Of a stretch of DNA of 64,000 bases, positions 18,523-26,360 are shown in pieces (position 1 is the stretch's first letter; each line of letters opens with the position of its first letter). The stretch comes from a virus. Location of the stretch: positions 62,001 through 126,000 of IMG/VR virus record IMGVR_UViG_3300023179_000013; one strand, given 5' to 3'. The notes beneath the pieces were generated by a model. The model saw nothing but the letters and a program-made list of their open reading frames with translations. It did not search any database and had not been told where the DNA came from. A program made the translations under genes and the position numbers.

Positions 18523-18810
18523 ATGAAAGCAATCCAACCAGTAAACATTTGGGCAGGTGGCCAAAACGTACAAGCTAACAATTTAGACATGTATATTATC
18601 AATGATAATTTATCATCATCTGCTACATTCTACTATCAGTTATTAAATGTAACAACTGATGGTGAAGGTAATGTAACATCATCTCAACAATTAGCACAAG
18701 GCAATTTAACAATCAGTGGAACTGATTATGAAAATTGGGGTGATGCTGGTAATATTAATGATGCTGCTTATGTATGGGCTGCTGGTCAATTGAATTTAAC
18801 TTTAGTTTAA
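18523..18810 (+). CDS. Small beta-rich fibre-cluster protein, function unknown
   Basis: 95 aa. Predicted all-beta (MYIINDNLSSSATFYYQLLNV, then QLAQGNLTISGTDYENWG), with the style of a small Ig-like or fibre-cap domain. It has its own late-type promoter and precedes the second long fibre. Likely a virion component or fibre accessory. No catalytic motif seen. Confidence 0.6.
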   Translation: MKAIQPVNIWAGGQNVQANNLDMYIINDNLSSSATFYYQLLNVTTDGEGNVTSSQQLAQGNLTISGTDYENWGDAGNINDAAYVWAAGQLNLTLV

Positions 18811-18821
18811 TATAAACCCCC

Positions 18822-18845
18822 GTCTCAGGGACAGTGAACTGAGGC
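18822..18845 (+). other. Leader hairpin of second fibre gene
   Basis: A 7-bp stem (one G-T pair) GTCTCAG/CTGAGGC with a 10-nt loop lies 9 nt before the ATG at 18855. There is no T-tract, so it is more likely a leader structure than a terminator. Its effect on translation or mRNA stability is inferred. Confidence 0.45.
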
Positions 18846-18854
18846 AGTACATAA

Positions 18855-21626
18855 ATGCCAAATGAATTCGTTGCCAGGAATGGCATAATTGCGCTTAATA
18901 ATTCATCAATAACAGGTTCTTTAGGTGTATCCGGTGGTATCACTGGATCTCTACTTGGTACTGCCTCATGGGCATCAAATGCCGTTACATCATCTTATGT
19001 ACTAAATGCAGTAAGTGCTTCATTTGCTAGTACAGCATCATTTGTTAATCCGCTTTTACAAAATGTATTAATAGGAACAACAACAGATGCTGGTTATAAA
19101 TTAGATGTAAATGGTACAACTAGAATACAAGGAGCAATAACATTAAATAATGGACAAGGAAATGCTCTTATACAACAGGTTGGAACTCAGGTTTATTTTC
19201 CTAATGCAAATGGAATTGCCGGTTATGGATTTTCTTCTCCAAGTAATGGAGTACAAACGTTTAAAGATAACTATGTTTTAGGAACAGCATTAACATCATC
19301 TGCAGCAAATGATGGTGTTCAAACAGGATATAGTTTTGATACACTTTATTCCTTAATATCAGGAAATAAAATAGCTAAATTTACTACGACAGGTTCGTTA
19401 AAAGCATATATAGATTATGATGGAAGTATTTGGTCTAGTGGTTCTGGTACTTTTATAAAGGGATTATCAGTAACTGGATCTTTAAATGCTCCTTCAATAA
19501 CTGGTTCACTTCAAGGAACAGCTTCATGGGCAAACAATGTAATAAGTGCTTCATTTGCTACAACAGCATCAAATGCTTTAACAGCATCTTATATATTAAG
19601 TGCTGTATCTGCTTCATTTGCCTCTACAGCATCATCCGTTAATACATTAAACCAAGCTGTAGCAATATCTGGTTCCTTCACAATAGTAACAGGCAGCGGA
19701 GTAGAATTCCAAGTAACAAACACAGGAACTAAGATCGGTAACATAGCAACCGACACTCACACCATCACAGGCTCAATGTACCAATCAGGCTCTACAGTAG
19801 CCCTCTCACTCCGCGGCTCAGGCTCAGGTGTGTTTACAGTTGATGGAACATCAGGTCGTCTCTTCTCAGTAGACGATTCACTTTCAGGTTCACTCTTCAG
19901 TGTAAACACAGCAGCAGGTTTACCTATTATAGAAGCATTCTCTGATAATACTGTTCGTATTGGACAATACGGACAAAGAGTATTATATGTTTCCCAATCT
20001 AGAGTTGGTGTTGGTAAAGAAACAGGATTAAATGGTGTATTGGATGTTAGTGGAAGTGTTACTGTAACAGGTTCACTTAATGTAAGCGGTTCAATTACAG
20101 GTTCGCTTTTAGGAACAGCATCCTTAGCAACAACAGCATCAAATGCTTTAACAGCATCTTATGTGTTGAATGCCGTAAGTGCTTCATTTGCCTCAACTGC
20201 TAGCTTCTGGAGTGGCAGCGTAACAAACGCTACTAGTGCCTCATTTGCAACCACATCATCATACGCTAATAATTTTACAGTAGCAGGTACTATAACAGCA
20301 CAAACGCTTGTAGTACAAGAAATAACATCATCAAGAGACTTTGTAACTGGTTCTACACGCTTCGGAAGTTTATTATCAAACACTCATCAGTTTACTGGTA
20401 GTGTAAGTATGACTGGTAGTTTAACAACAAACGGAAATACTATAGTATCGGGTTCTTTAACAGTAGCAACATCATCTAATCAGGGAGGTGTTCAACTTTA
20501 TAGTAATTCATCAGTGGGAGGAGGAATTAGATTTTCTCATACAAACGGTAGTGTTATAGGTAGAATAGAATTAAATGCTGGTGGTGGAACAACTGGTTTA
20601 GATTTATATGCTTATGATTATTTTAATTTTAAAACACTTAATACAGCTATAAACTTCATAACAACAACCGCAACTAACTGGTACACATATAGTGGAAATA
20701 AATTTAACTTTGTAGGATATACAGGGTTTGGTGGTGAGGTTATAATGAAAAACAACCTAGATGGTACTGAAGTTTTTCATGCATATTTAGCTGATACATA
20801 TAAAGTAGCTTTCCCAACAGGAAGTGTTAGTATAGGTAAACCAGCAGCAACTACTCCAAATGCAACATTAGATGTTAGTGGATCAGTTACCATAACAGGC
20901 TCTCTCACAGTTATCACAGGCAGTGCAATTGAACTCCAAGTTACTAATACTGGTGTTAAAATCGGTAATGCTATTACAGATACTCACACAGTAACAGGTT
21001 CTATTAATATTAGTGGTAGTGTAACTGCAACTAACTTTACAGGTTCCTTATTCGGAACTGCAAGTTGGGCAACAACAGCAACAAGAGTTATAGGTGGTAC
21101 TAAAGATTATGTTGCTGTATGGGATACTGGTGGTGTGTTAACAACAGGATCCGTTTTTAATCCTAGTGCTACTGGTAATGTTGGTATAAACAACTTATCA
21201 CCATCATATAAAGTACATATTAGTGGTAGTACTGCTATATATGGGGGTGGATTAATAGTATCAGGTACCTTAGCAACATCAGGTAGTGGTTCTCAAGGTT
21301 TAGTAGCACCACTTAAATTTACTACACCTACATTAGGATCTAGTTATACTTTAGTGTATACAGACGAAGGAAAAATAGTTGAAATGAATAATAATGCGGA
21401 TGCTCCATTAACATTAACAATCCCATTAAACTCAAGCGTTGGTTTTCCTATTGGTACAGAAATTTCTATTATACAAATAGGTTCGGGTACAACTATAATT
21501 ACAGGAAGTGCTGGCGTAACAATAAATAGTTCAGGGGGATTAAAAACTCTTCAAAATCAATATGATGTTGCCTCTATTGTAAAACGTGGTACTGATAGCT
21601 GGTATTTATTTGGTAACTTAGGTTAA
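18855..21626 (+). CDS. Second repetitive tail fibre protein
   Basis: 923 aa. It shares the repeat vocabulary of the 2,621-aa fibre (TASYVLNAVSASFASTASF, TTTDAGYKLDVNGTTRI) and carries a fourth copy of the TAQT...NTHQFTGSV module at about residue 475. The C-terminal 90 residues (YTDEGKIVEMNN, GFPIGTEISIIQIGSG, SIVKRGTDSWYLFG) form a distal domain recurrent at the ends of phage fibres. Shared modules suggest the two fibres recombine or assemble as parts of one long appendage. Confidence 0.83.
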   Translation: MPNEFVARNGIIALNNSSITGSLGVSGGITGSLLGTASWASNAVTSSYVLNAVSASFASTASFVNPLLQNVLIGTTTDAGYKLDVNGTTRIQGAITLNNGQGNALIQQVGTQVYFPNANGIAGYGFSSPSNGVQTFKDNYVLGTALTSSAANDGVQTGYSFDTLYSLISGNKIAKFTTTGSLKAYIDYDGSIWSSGSGTFIKGLSVTGSLNAPSITGSLQGTASWANNVISASFATTASNALTASYILSAVSASFASTASSVNTLNQAVAISGSFTIVTGSGVEFQVTNTGTKIGNIATDTHTITGSMYQSGSTVALSLRGSGSGVFTVDGTSGRLFSVDDSLSGSLFSVNTAAGLPIIEAFSDNTVRIGQYGQRVLYVSQSRVGVGKETGLNGVLDVSGSVTVTGSLNVSGSITGSLLGTASLATTASNALTASYVLNAVSASFASTASFWSGSVTNATSASFATTSSYANNFTVAGTITAQTLVVQEITSSRDFVTGSTRFGSLLSNTHQFTGSVSMTGSLTTNGNTIVSGSLTVATSSNQGGVQLYSNSSVGGGIRFSHTNGSVIGRIELNAGGGTTGLDLYAYDYFNFKTLNTAINFITTTATNWYTYSGNKFNFVGYTGFGGEVIMKNNLDGTEVFHAYLADTYKVAFPTGSVSIGKPAATTPNATLDVSGSVTITGSLTVITGSAIELQVTNTGVKIGNAITDTHTVTGSINISGSVTATNFTGSLFGTASWATTATRVIGGTKDYVAVWDTGGVLTTGSVFNPSATGNVGINNLSPSYKVHISGSTAIYGGGLIVSGTLATSGSGSQGLVAPLKFTTPTLGSSYTLVYTDEGKIVEMNNNADAPLTLTIPLNSSVGFPIGTEISIIQIGSGTTIITGSAGVTINSSGGLKTLQNQYDVASIVKRGTDSWYLFGNLG

Positions 21627-21635
21627 TAAAATATT

Positions 21636-22061
21636 ATGATTTTAACTAGAATGGGAGTTGTAGCTGCTTCAAAATCATCAGGAAGTGCCCCTCCAGTATA
21701 TTATACTATAGCAATTAGTGGTTCATATGATTTTGATGGAAGACCAAACAATGTTGATCTGTATTGGGATAGTGGAAGTGGATATAACTATGTAGCTACT
21801 GTTACTTCTATTAAGCAAACATGTAACGGTATTGCTACATTAACAGTATTATCTGGTAGTGCTGCTGGACTTATTAAATTTGTAGACCCAGGAAATTGTG
21901 ATGTTGCTATTAAGTATATTTTAAACGACCCAGTATGTGCTAATTATGATAGTGAGGGTTGTGAAATTGATTTAGGTACACCATCAAGTGATACTACTCA
22001 TGCTGTTGTAATAAAATTACAAAACAACGATCCATTTCCTGCAACTTTTATTTGTTGTTAA
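21636..22061 (+). CDS. Fibre-cluster protein, function unknown
   Basis: 141 aa. Residues 25-80 look beta-rich (YYTIAISGSYDFDG, VDLYWDSGSGYNYVATV), and the C-terminal half holds six Cys residues ending in a CC pair. Not recognised. Its place directly after the second fibre suggests a fibre tip, chaperone or baseplate accessory. Disulfides would be unusual for a protein assembled in the cytoplasm; metal binding is an alternative. Confidence 0.6.
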   Translation: MILTRMGVVAASKSSGSAPPVYYTIAISGSYDFDGRPNNVDLYWDSGSGYNYVATVTSIKQTCNGIATLTVLSGSAAGLIKFVDPGNCDVAIKYILNDPVCANYDSEGCEIDLGTPSSDTTHAVVIKLQNNDPFPATFICC

Positions 22062-22090
22062 AAAACTTGGTTGTCTCCTAAATTTGGTAT

Positions 22091-22100
22091 ATATTTATAT
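22091..22100 (+). promoter_or_regulatory. Late-type promoter motif
   Basis: ATATTTATAT followed by CAAATATAAAA; the ATG chosen for the next gene is 13 nt downstream at 22114. An in-frame ATG at 22084 would lie upstream of this motif, which argues for the later start. Confidence 0.6.
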
Positions 22101-22113
22101 CAAATATAAAAAC

Positions 22114-22353
22114 ATGTTAACGATTATCATTTTAGCCGCTCTTAGTGTTATTGTTGGTGTTTGGATCCTCAACAAAAACAGCAAATCCACCACAACAGAA
22201 ACCAAACCAGAAGTTCCAACTGTAGAAGAAGAACCAATTGGTTATGAAACAGGTTCATTTAGTCCAATAGTTGAAACTAAACCAAAAGTTAAAAAAACAA
22301 CCGCTGCTAAACCTAAAGCACCTAAAGCTCCTAAGAAGCCAAAAAATGCTTAA
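22114..22353 (+). CDS. Small membrane-anchored protein with Lys/Pro-rich tail
   Basis: 79 aa. Residues 1-17 (MLTIIILAALSVIVGVW) form one hydrophobic helix; the rest is soluble, first acidic, then a Lys/Ala/Pro-rich tail (KAPKAPKKPK). This start is preferred over the ATG 30 nt upstream because the late-type motif lies between them and because it puts the hydrophobic helix at the N-terminus. A histone-like basic tail on a membrane anchor is distinctive; function unknown. Confidence 0.62.
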   Translation: MLTIIILAALSVIVGVWILNKNSKSTTTETKPEVPTVEEEPIGYETGSFSPIVETKPKVKKTTAAKPKAPKAPKKPKNA

Positions 22354-22579
22354 GATTGTTGAAATAGCTAAAGCATGGATTGCTGCAGCTAACCCAACTC
22401 CTGAACAACAAGCTATAGCTGAATATCGTGCTGCTGTGTGTGATGAATGTCCACATAAAAATCACGTAAATGCTATTAATACTTTTGTTTGTGGAAAATG
22501 TGGTTGCCCATTAAACAAAAAAATATTTAGTCCATTACCTGGCGAACAGGCATGTCCTGATCAACGTTGGAAAAAATAA
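22346..22579 (+). CDS. Small zinc-ribbon-like protein
   Basis: 77 aa starting at an ATG that overlaps the end of the preceding gene by 8 nt. It has paired cysteines CDEC (about residue 33) and CGKCGC (about residue 54) plus a later Cys, consistent with a zinc ribbon or rubredoxin-like knuckle. Longer in-frame reading upstream exists, but it would run within the previous gene. Similar short zinc-binding proteins are frequent in T4-like phages of Bacteroidota; the partner is unknown. Confidence 0.65.
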   Translation: MLKIVEIAKAWIAAANPTPEQQAIAEYRAAVCDECPHKNHVNAINTFVCGKCGCPLNKKIFSPLPGEQACPDQRWKK

Positions 22580-22593
22580 AATAAACAAATAAT

Positions 22594-22866
22594 ATGTCAG
22601 AAGTAAAACAATTAACTCCTGAAGAGTTACAACAAATTAAAGATATGCAACAACAATACAACAAGTTTGTATTTGAACTTGGTAGCGTTGAAGCACAATT
22701 GCAAAATGTTATTGCCACTAAAGAATTAATTGAAACCGAAAAATCTAATGTTTTAGAAGACATTAAAAAATTAGGTGAGCGCGAAAAAGAAATTATTAAT
22801 ACACTTCAAGCAAAATACGGCGCTGGATCAATTAACCCAGAAACGGGCGAAATTACTCCGCTTTAA
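22594..22866 (+). CDS. Small coiled-coil protein, function unknown
   Basis: 90 aa. Residues 8-72 are predicted as a long helical hairpin (LTPEELQQIKDMQQQYNKF, then NVIATKELIETEKSNVLEDI) of prefoldin-like appearance, followed by a short Gly/Pro tail. Not recognised by family. Placed just before the tail sheath gene, so an assembly chaperone or scaffold role is possible, but that is inferred. Confidence 0.62.
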   Translation: MSEVKQLTPEELQQIKDMQQQYNKFVFELGSVEAQLQNVIATKELIETEKSNVLEDIKKLGEREKEIINTLQAKYGAGSINPETGEITPL

Positions 22867-22900
22867 TCGAGAGACTTCTGCGTTTTGTGTGTTTTTGTAA

Positions 22901-22925
22901 ATATTTATCGTTAGGTAATCCCTAA
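22901..22925 (+). promoter_or_regulatory. Late-type promoter motif plus leader hairpin of tail sheath
   Basis: ATATTTATCG (22901-22910) is followed at once by a perfect hairpin TTAGG-TAATC-CCTAA (22911-22925). The leader to the ATG at 22952 is 41 nt. The arrangement parallels that at 8056-8081 and could stabilise the 5' end of a highly abundant mRNA. Confidence 0.5.
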
Positions 22926-22951
22926 TTATAAATTAAACAATTACAAATAAA

Positions 22952-24685
22952 ATGGCAGAAGTAATTCTTTCCCCTGGTGTATTTCAGATTGAGTCTGATC
23001 AAAGTTTATACACCCAAGCCCCACCAGCACTTGGCGCAGCTATTGTAGGACCTACAGTAAAAGGTCGCCCATTCGTACCAACGTACGTTACTACTTATAC
23101 ACAATATTTGTCACTTTTTGGTGATGTGTTTAAAAGTGGTAGCTACTATTACGAATATTTCACGTCACAAGCTGCTCGTGAATATTTCCAAAATGGTGGT
23201 CAATCATTATTAGTAACCAGAATTATTAGTGGTTCAGCTAACATTAGTACTTATGCTCAAGCTAACGTTACTTCTGGTAGTGTAACTCAACTTGTTTTAG
23301 AAACATTAGCTTGGGGTGATCAAATGAATAATACCTCTAGTTTAAGTAAAGGCGCTTTAGCTAGTGGTTCTCAATACAATGTTCGTTGGGAAGTAACTAA
23401 TGTAAACACCGGATCTAATGGTGGTACATTTACACTTATAATTCGTCGTGGTGATGATAATGATGCTCAAAAGAATATTTTAGAAACATGGGCTAACATG
23501 AGTTTAGACCCACAATTACCAAACTATGTTTCTCGTGTAATTGGTGATTTAAAACCAGTAGCTGATTTAACTAATGGATATGTAAATTTTACAGGTAGCT
23601 TTGCAAATGCTTCTCAGTATGTTCGTGTTGCTTCTGTAACTACTCCAAACGTAGACTCTATTGATAATAATGGTAATTTTAAAACCGGCTCTTTTGCTTC
23701 TACATTACCTTCAGTAGGTAGTGGTTCATTTGGTGGTTCATTTGCTGGTGGTGTAGCTGATACTACTTTTGCAAAGCAAATGAATGAAAATATAGGAAAC
23801 GGTTCCTCTCCAAGTAATACAAATAATATTCAAGGTTTTTCACCTGCTGATTACAACAATGCCTTTACTTTATTAGCAAATAAAGATGAATATCGCTATA
23901 ACATTTTAATGGCTCCTGGAATTGGATTAGATTGTTCAGCTGCTTCAACTATGATTTCAACAGTTGAAGGTCGTGGTGATGCAATTGCTATTTTAGGTGC
24001 TGGTGTTTATGGTACTTCAATAACAGCTGCTGTAACAAATGCTTCTGGCCAATCCAGCAACTACGGTGCTGCTTATTATCCTTGGGTTCAAGTATACAGC
24101 TCAGGTTTAGGAAAAGCTGTTTGGGTTCCACCTTCTACAGTAATTGGTGGTGTATTAGCATTCAACGACCAAGTAGGTGCTGAATGGTTTGCCCCAGCAG
24201 GTTTAAATCGTGGTGGTATTCCATCAGTAATTAGAGCTGAGCGTCGTTTACAACAAACAGATCGCGATACATTATATACAGGTAATGTTAACCCATTAGC
24301 TACCTTCCCTGGAACAGGTGTTGTAGTATGGGGTCAGAAAACATTACAACGCAAACCAACATCTCTCGACCGCGTAAACGTTCGTCGTTTGTTGATTGCA
24401 TTGAAAGATTATATTGGTGGTGTTGCTCGCAACTTAGTATTCGAACAAAATACAACCGTTACTCGTAACCGCTTCTTAAGCCAAGTAAACCCATATCTTG
24501 AATCAGTAGTTCAACGTCAAGGTTTATATGCTTATAAAGTAATAATGGATGATACTAATAATACTCCTGATGTAATCGACAGAAATCAGTTAGTAGGTCA
24601 GATTTATATCCAACCAACTAAGACTGCTGAGTTTATTATCTTGAACTTTAACTTAACTCCAACCGGTGCTACATTCCCTGCATAA
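22952..24685 (+). CDS. 18: Tail sheath protein (gp18-like)
   Basis: 577 aa. The N-terminus (SPGVFQIESDQS, then GAAIVGPTVKGRPFVPTYVTTYTQYLSLFG) is the typical start of contractile sheath subunits, and the C-terminal third (WGQKTLQRKPTSLDRVNVRR, then ARNLVFEQN, then QIYIQPTKTAEFIILNF) is the conserved sheath core that meshes around the tube. The middle is a Gly/Ser-rich exposed domain. Length is close to that of T4 gp18 (659 aa). It is followed by the tail tube gene, the normal order. Confidence 0.95.
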   Translation: MAEVILSPGVFQIESDQSLYTQAPPALGAAIVGPTVKGRPFVPTYVTTYTQYLSLFGDVFKSGSYYYEYFTSQAAREYFQNGGQSLLVTRIISGSANISTYAQANVTSGSVTQLVLETLAWGDQMNNTSSLSKGALASGSQYNVRWEVTNVNTGSNGGTFTLIIRRGDDNDAQKNILETWANMSLDPQLPNYVSRVIGDLKPVADLTNGYVNFTGSFANASQYVRVASVTTPNVDSIDNNGNFKTGSFASTLPSVGSGSFGGSFAGGVADTTFAKQMNENIGNGSSPSNTNNIQGFSPADYNNAFTLLANKDEYRYNILMAPGIGLDCSAASTMISTVEGRGDAIAILGAGVYGTSITAAVTNASGQSSNYGAAYYPWVQVYSSGLGKAVWVPPSTVIGGVLAFNDQVGAEWFAPAGLNRGGIPSVIRAERRLQQTDRDTLYTGNVNPLATFPGTGVVVWGQKTLQRKPTSLDRVNVRRLLIALKDYIGGVARNLVFEQNTTVTRNRFLSQVNPYLESVVQRQGLYAYKVIMDDTNNTPDVIDRNQLVGQIYIQPTKTAEFIILNFNLTPTGATFPA

Positions 24686-24701
24686 GGGATTGTAGCTCTT
24701 A

Positions 24702-24711
24702 ATATTTATTA
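24702..24711 (+). promoter_or_regulatory. Late-type promoter motif upstream of tail tube
   Basis: ATATTTATTA, 24 nt between the motif and the ATG at 24736. A weaker member of the motif set, located 16 nt after the sheath stop. Confidence 0.45.
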
Positions 24712-24735
24712 ACAGCAATTAAACAATAATAGAAA

Positions 24736-25221
24736 ATGCCAGTATTAAATCCTAACGAAATCATGTTTACAGCGTTTGAACCTAAAGTTTCAAATCGCTT
24801 TATCATGTATATTGATGGTATTCCAGCTTATTTGATCAAGAAAGCCGCCGCTCCAGGTTTTGAAGCTGGTGAGATTATATTAGACCACATCAACGTTTAC
24901 CGTAAAGTTAAAGGTAAAGTTAAGTGGAACGATATGACTTTAGAATTATACGATCCTGTAACCCCAAGTGGTGCTCAATCTGTAATGGAATGGGCTCGTT
25001 TGGCCCATGAATCAGTAACCGGCCGCGATGGTTATTCTGATTTTTATAAAAAAGACATCACATTAGACATTTTAGGTCCTGTAGGTGATATCGTAGGTGA
25101 GTGGATTATCAAGGGTGCTTATGTTAAAACAGCTACCTTTGGTGAGTATGATTGGTCAAATGAAGCAGCTATCAGTTTATCTGTAACAGTTGCTATGGAT
25201 TATTGCGTATTGAACTTCTAA
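24736..25221 (+). CDS. 19: Tail tube protein (gp19-like)
   Basis: 161 aa, about the T4 gp19 length (163). It has the tube signature: FEPKVSNRFIMYIDGIPAYLIKKAAAPGFE at the start (T4-type tubes share the NRF...IPAFLIK pattern), a WNDMTLELYDPV strand and a C-terminal strand VTVAMDYCVLNF. Forms the rigid inner tube through which DNA passes. It follows the sheath gene and ends in a strong terminator, allowing separate high-level expression. Confidence 0.95.
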   Translation: MPVLNPNEIMFTAFEPKVSNRFIMYIDGIPAYLIKKAAAPGFEAGEIILDHINVYRKVKGKVKWNDMTLELYDPVTPSGAQSVMEWARLAHESVTGRDGYSDFYKKDITLDILGPVGDIVGEWIIKGAYVKTATFGEYDWSNEAAISLSVTVAMDYCVLNF

Positions 25222-25245
25222 TTCCCCTTCATATTTCTCAACTTC

Positions 25246-25276
25246 AGGCGTCTGCTTTGGCAGACGCCTTTCTTTT
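25246..25276 (+). terminator. Rho-independent terminator after tail tube
   Basis: A perfect 10-bp GC-rich stem AGGCGTCTGC/GCAGACGCCT (25246-25255 and 25260-25269) with a TTTG loop, then TTCTTTT. A late-type promoter motif starts 5 nt after the tract, so tube and downstream chaperone/tape genes are separate units. Confidence 0.93.
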
Positions 25277-25280
25277 GCAT

Positions 25281-25290
25281 ATATTTATAT
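25281..25290 (+). promoter_or_regulatory. Late-type promoter motif upstream of gp26-like gene
   Basis: ATATTTATAT, 23 nt between the motif and the ATG at 25314, directly after the tube terminator. Confidence 0.6.
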
Positions 25291-25313
25291 ACACAACAAA
25301 ATAAAATTAGTTT

Positions 25314-26072
25314 ATGGCTGAATTAAAGTTACCAACAGAAAAAGTTTCATTACCTTCTAAAGGTTTACTGTATCCTAAAGAATCACCACTTTCAAAAGGT
25401 GAAATTGAAATGAAGTATATGACGGCTAAGGAAGAAGATATTCTTACCAATAGTAACTTTATTAAAAATGGTACAGTAGTTGATAAATTGCTACAGTCGT
25501 TGATTGTTACTCCTATTAATTACGATGAATTATTGATTGGTGATAAAAATGCAATTTTAGTTGCTGCTCGTATTTTAGGATATGGTGCTGAATATTCATT
25601 TAAATATAATAATGAACGTAGACAAGAAATAGAAGCAACAGTAGATTTATCTACATTAAAAGAAAAAGAATTAGACGCTTCTTTAATTAAAAACGGTGTA
25701 AATGAATTTAGTTTTAGTTTACCTAAATCTGGTAATGTTGTTACATTTAAATTATTGACACACGGTGATGAGAAAAAAATTGAAGCCGAAATTAAAGGTT
25801 TAACTAAAGTAAATCCAAATGGTTCATTTGACGTTACAACTCGTTTAAAACACATGGTTACTTCTGTTAATGGAGATCGTGATCAAAAATCAATTCGCGA
25901 CTTTATTGATAATTTTTTATTAGCTAGTGATGCTAGAGCATTACGTGAATATTATTCTAATGTCCAACCTGATATTGAATTAAAGTTCATTCCTGAAGAT
26001 GAAAACTATACAGGGGAGGGTATAGACATTCCTATTTCTTTAAACTTTTTTTGGCCTGACGCCAGAGTATAG
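25314..26072 (+). CDS. Baseplate / tail assembly protein, gp26-like (T4_baseplate family)
   Basis: 252 aa. Contains KVSLPSKGLLYPKESPLSKGEIEMKYMTAKEEDILT in short form (LPSKGLLYP, then EMKYMTAKEEDIL), the hallmark of the T4 gp26-type baseplate family, with FKLLTHGDEKKIE in the middle and FFWPDARV at the end. It sits between the tail tube and the tape measure, the position used by tail assembly chaperones in other phages. The gene ends just after a run of seven T; a second ORF in the +1 frame continues from there, so this product may be made both alone and as a 336-residue fusion. Confidence 0.75.
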   Translation: MAELKLPTEKVSLPSKGLLYPKESPLSKGEIEMKYMTAKEEDILTNSNFIKNGTVVDKLLQSLIVTPINYDELLIGDKNAILVAARILGYGAEYSFKYNNERRQEIEATVDLSTLKEKELDASLIKNGVNEFSFSLPKSGNVVTFKLLTHGDEKKIEAEIKGLTKVNPNGSFDVTTRLKHMVTSVNGDRDQKSIRDFIDNFLLASDARALREYYSNVQPDIELKFIPEDENYTGEGIDIPISLNFFWPDARV

Positions 26073-26325
26073 ACCTATACTATTCAAACAAATCCATGAA
26101 ATAGTATTTCATGGAAATGGTGGATATGATTGGGATACTGTATATAATATGCCATTATGGTTGCGCCGAACTACGTTTAATCTAATGAAAGAACATTATG
26201 ATAAACAAAATGAAGAGGCAGAAAAGCAACAAAACATGTTAAAAAACAAAACAGGTAGTAAAGATATAGCACGACCAAACATAGCTCCCAAACCAAACTA
26301 TATTGCAAAAGCGCCTAAAAAATAG
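26044..26325 (+). CDS. Frameshift-dependent C-terminal extension of gp26-like protein
   Basis: The frame is open from 26044 (a TAA precedes it) to the TAG at 26323. It has no ATG, GTG or TTG before codon 26149, yet the sequence upstream of that ATG looks like true protein (PEYRPILFKQIHEIVFHGNG, then YDWDTVYNMPLWLRR). It overlaps the end of the gp26-like gene by 29 nt in the +1 frame. The simplest reading is ribosomal slippage on the T7 run at 26046-26052, adding about 90 residues to 246 of the upstream product. The second half is Lys/Gln-rich and ends in IAKAPKK. An assembly indel in the homopolymer is the main alternative: six T would fuse both frames. Confidence 0.72.
   Translation, partial: TFFGLTPEYRPILFKQIHEIVFHGNGGYDWDTVYNMPLWLRRTTFNLMKEHYDKQNEEAEKQQNMLKNKTGSKDIARPNIAPKPNYIAKAPKK
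26046..26052 (+). other. Candidate frameshift slippery site (T7)
   Basis: The run of seven T is read TTT-TTT-TGG in the upstream frame. A tRNA-Phe on 26049-26051 can slip one base forward to 26050-26052 and still pair with TTT, giving the downstream frame (next codon GGC). A -2 slip gives the same frame. The upstream frame stops 18 nt later at 26070. Confidence 0.65.
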
Positions 26326-26333
26326 GCGCTTTC
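26308..26333 (+). terminator. Hairpin terminator at the end of the frameshift ORF
   Basis: A perfect 9-bp stem AAAGCGCCT/AGGCGCTTT (26308-26316 and 26324-26332) overlaps the stop codon at 26323. Its T-tract is short. A late-type promoter motif follows 2 nt later, so this probably marks the boundary between the chaperone unit and the tape measure. Confidence 0.7.
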
Positions 26334-26334
26334 A

Positions 26335-26344
26335 ATATTTATAT
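26335..26344 (+). promoter_or_regulatory. Late-type promoter motif upstream of tape measure
   Basis: ATATTTATAT, 16 nt between the motif and the ATG at 26361; located directly after the hairpin at 26308-26332. Confidence 0.6.
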
Positions 26345-26360
26345 GACGTAATATCTGATT

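Noticed and set aside
22084-22113. Upstream ATG for the small membrane protein
   Set aside because: It would lie before the late-type promoter and add a polar Tyr/Lys stretch ahead of the hydrophobic helix.
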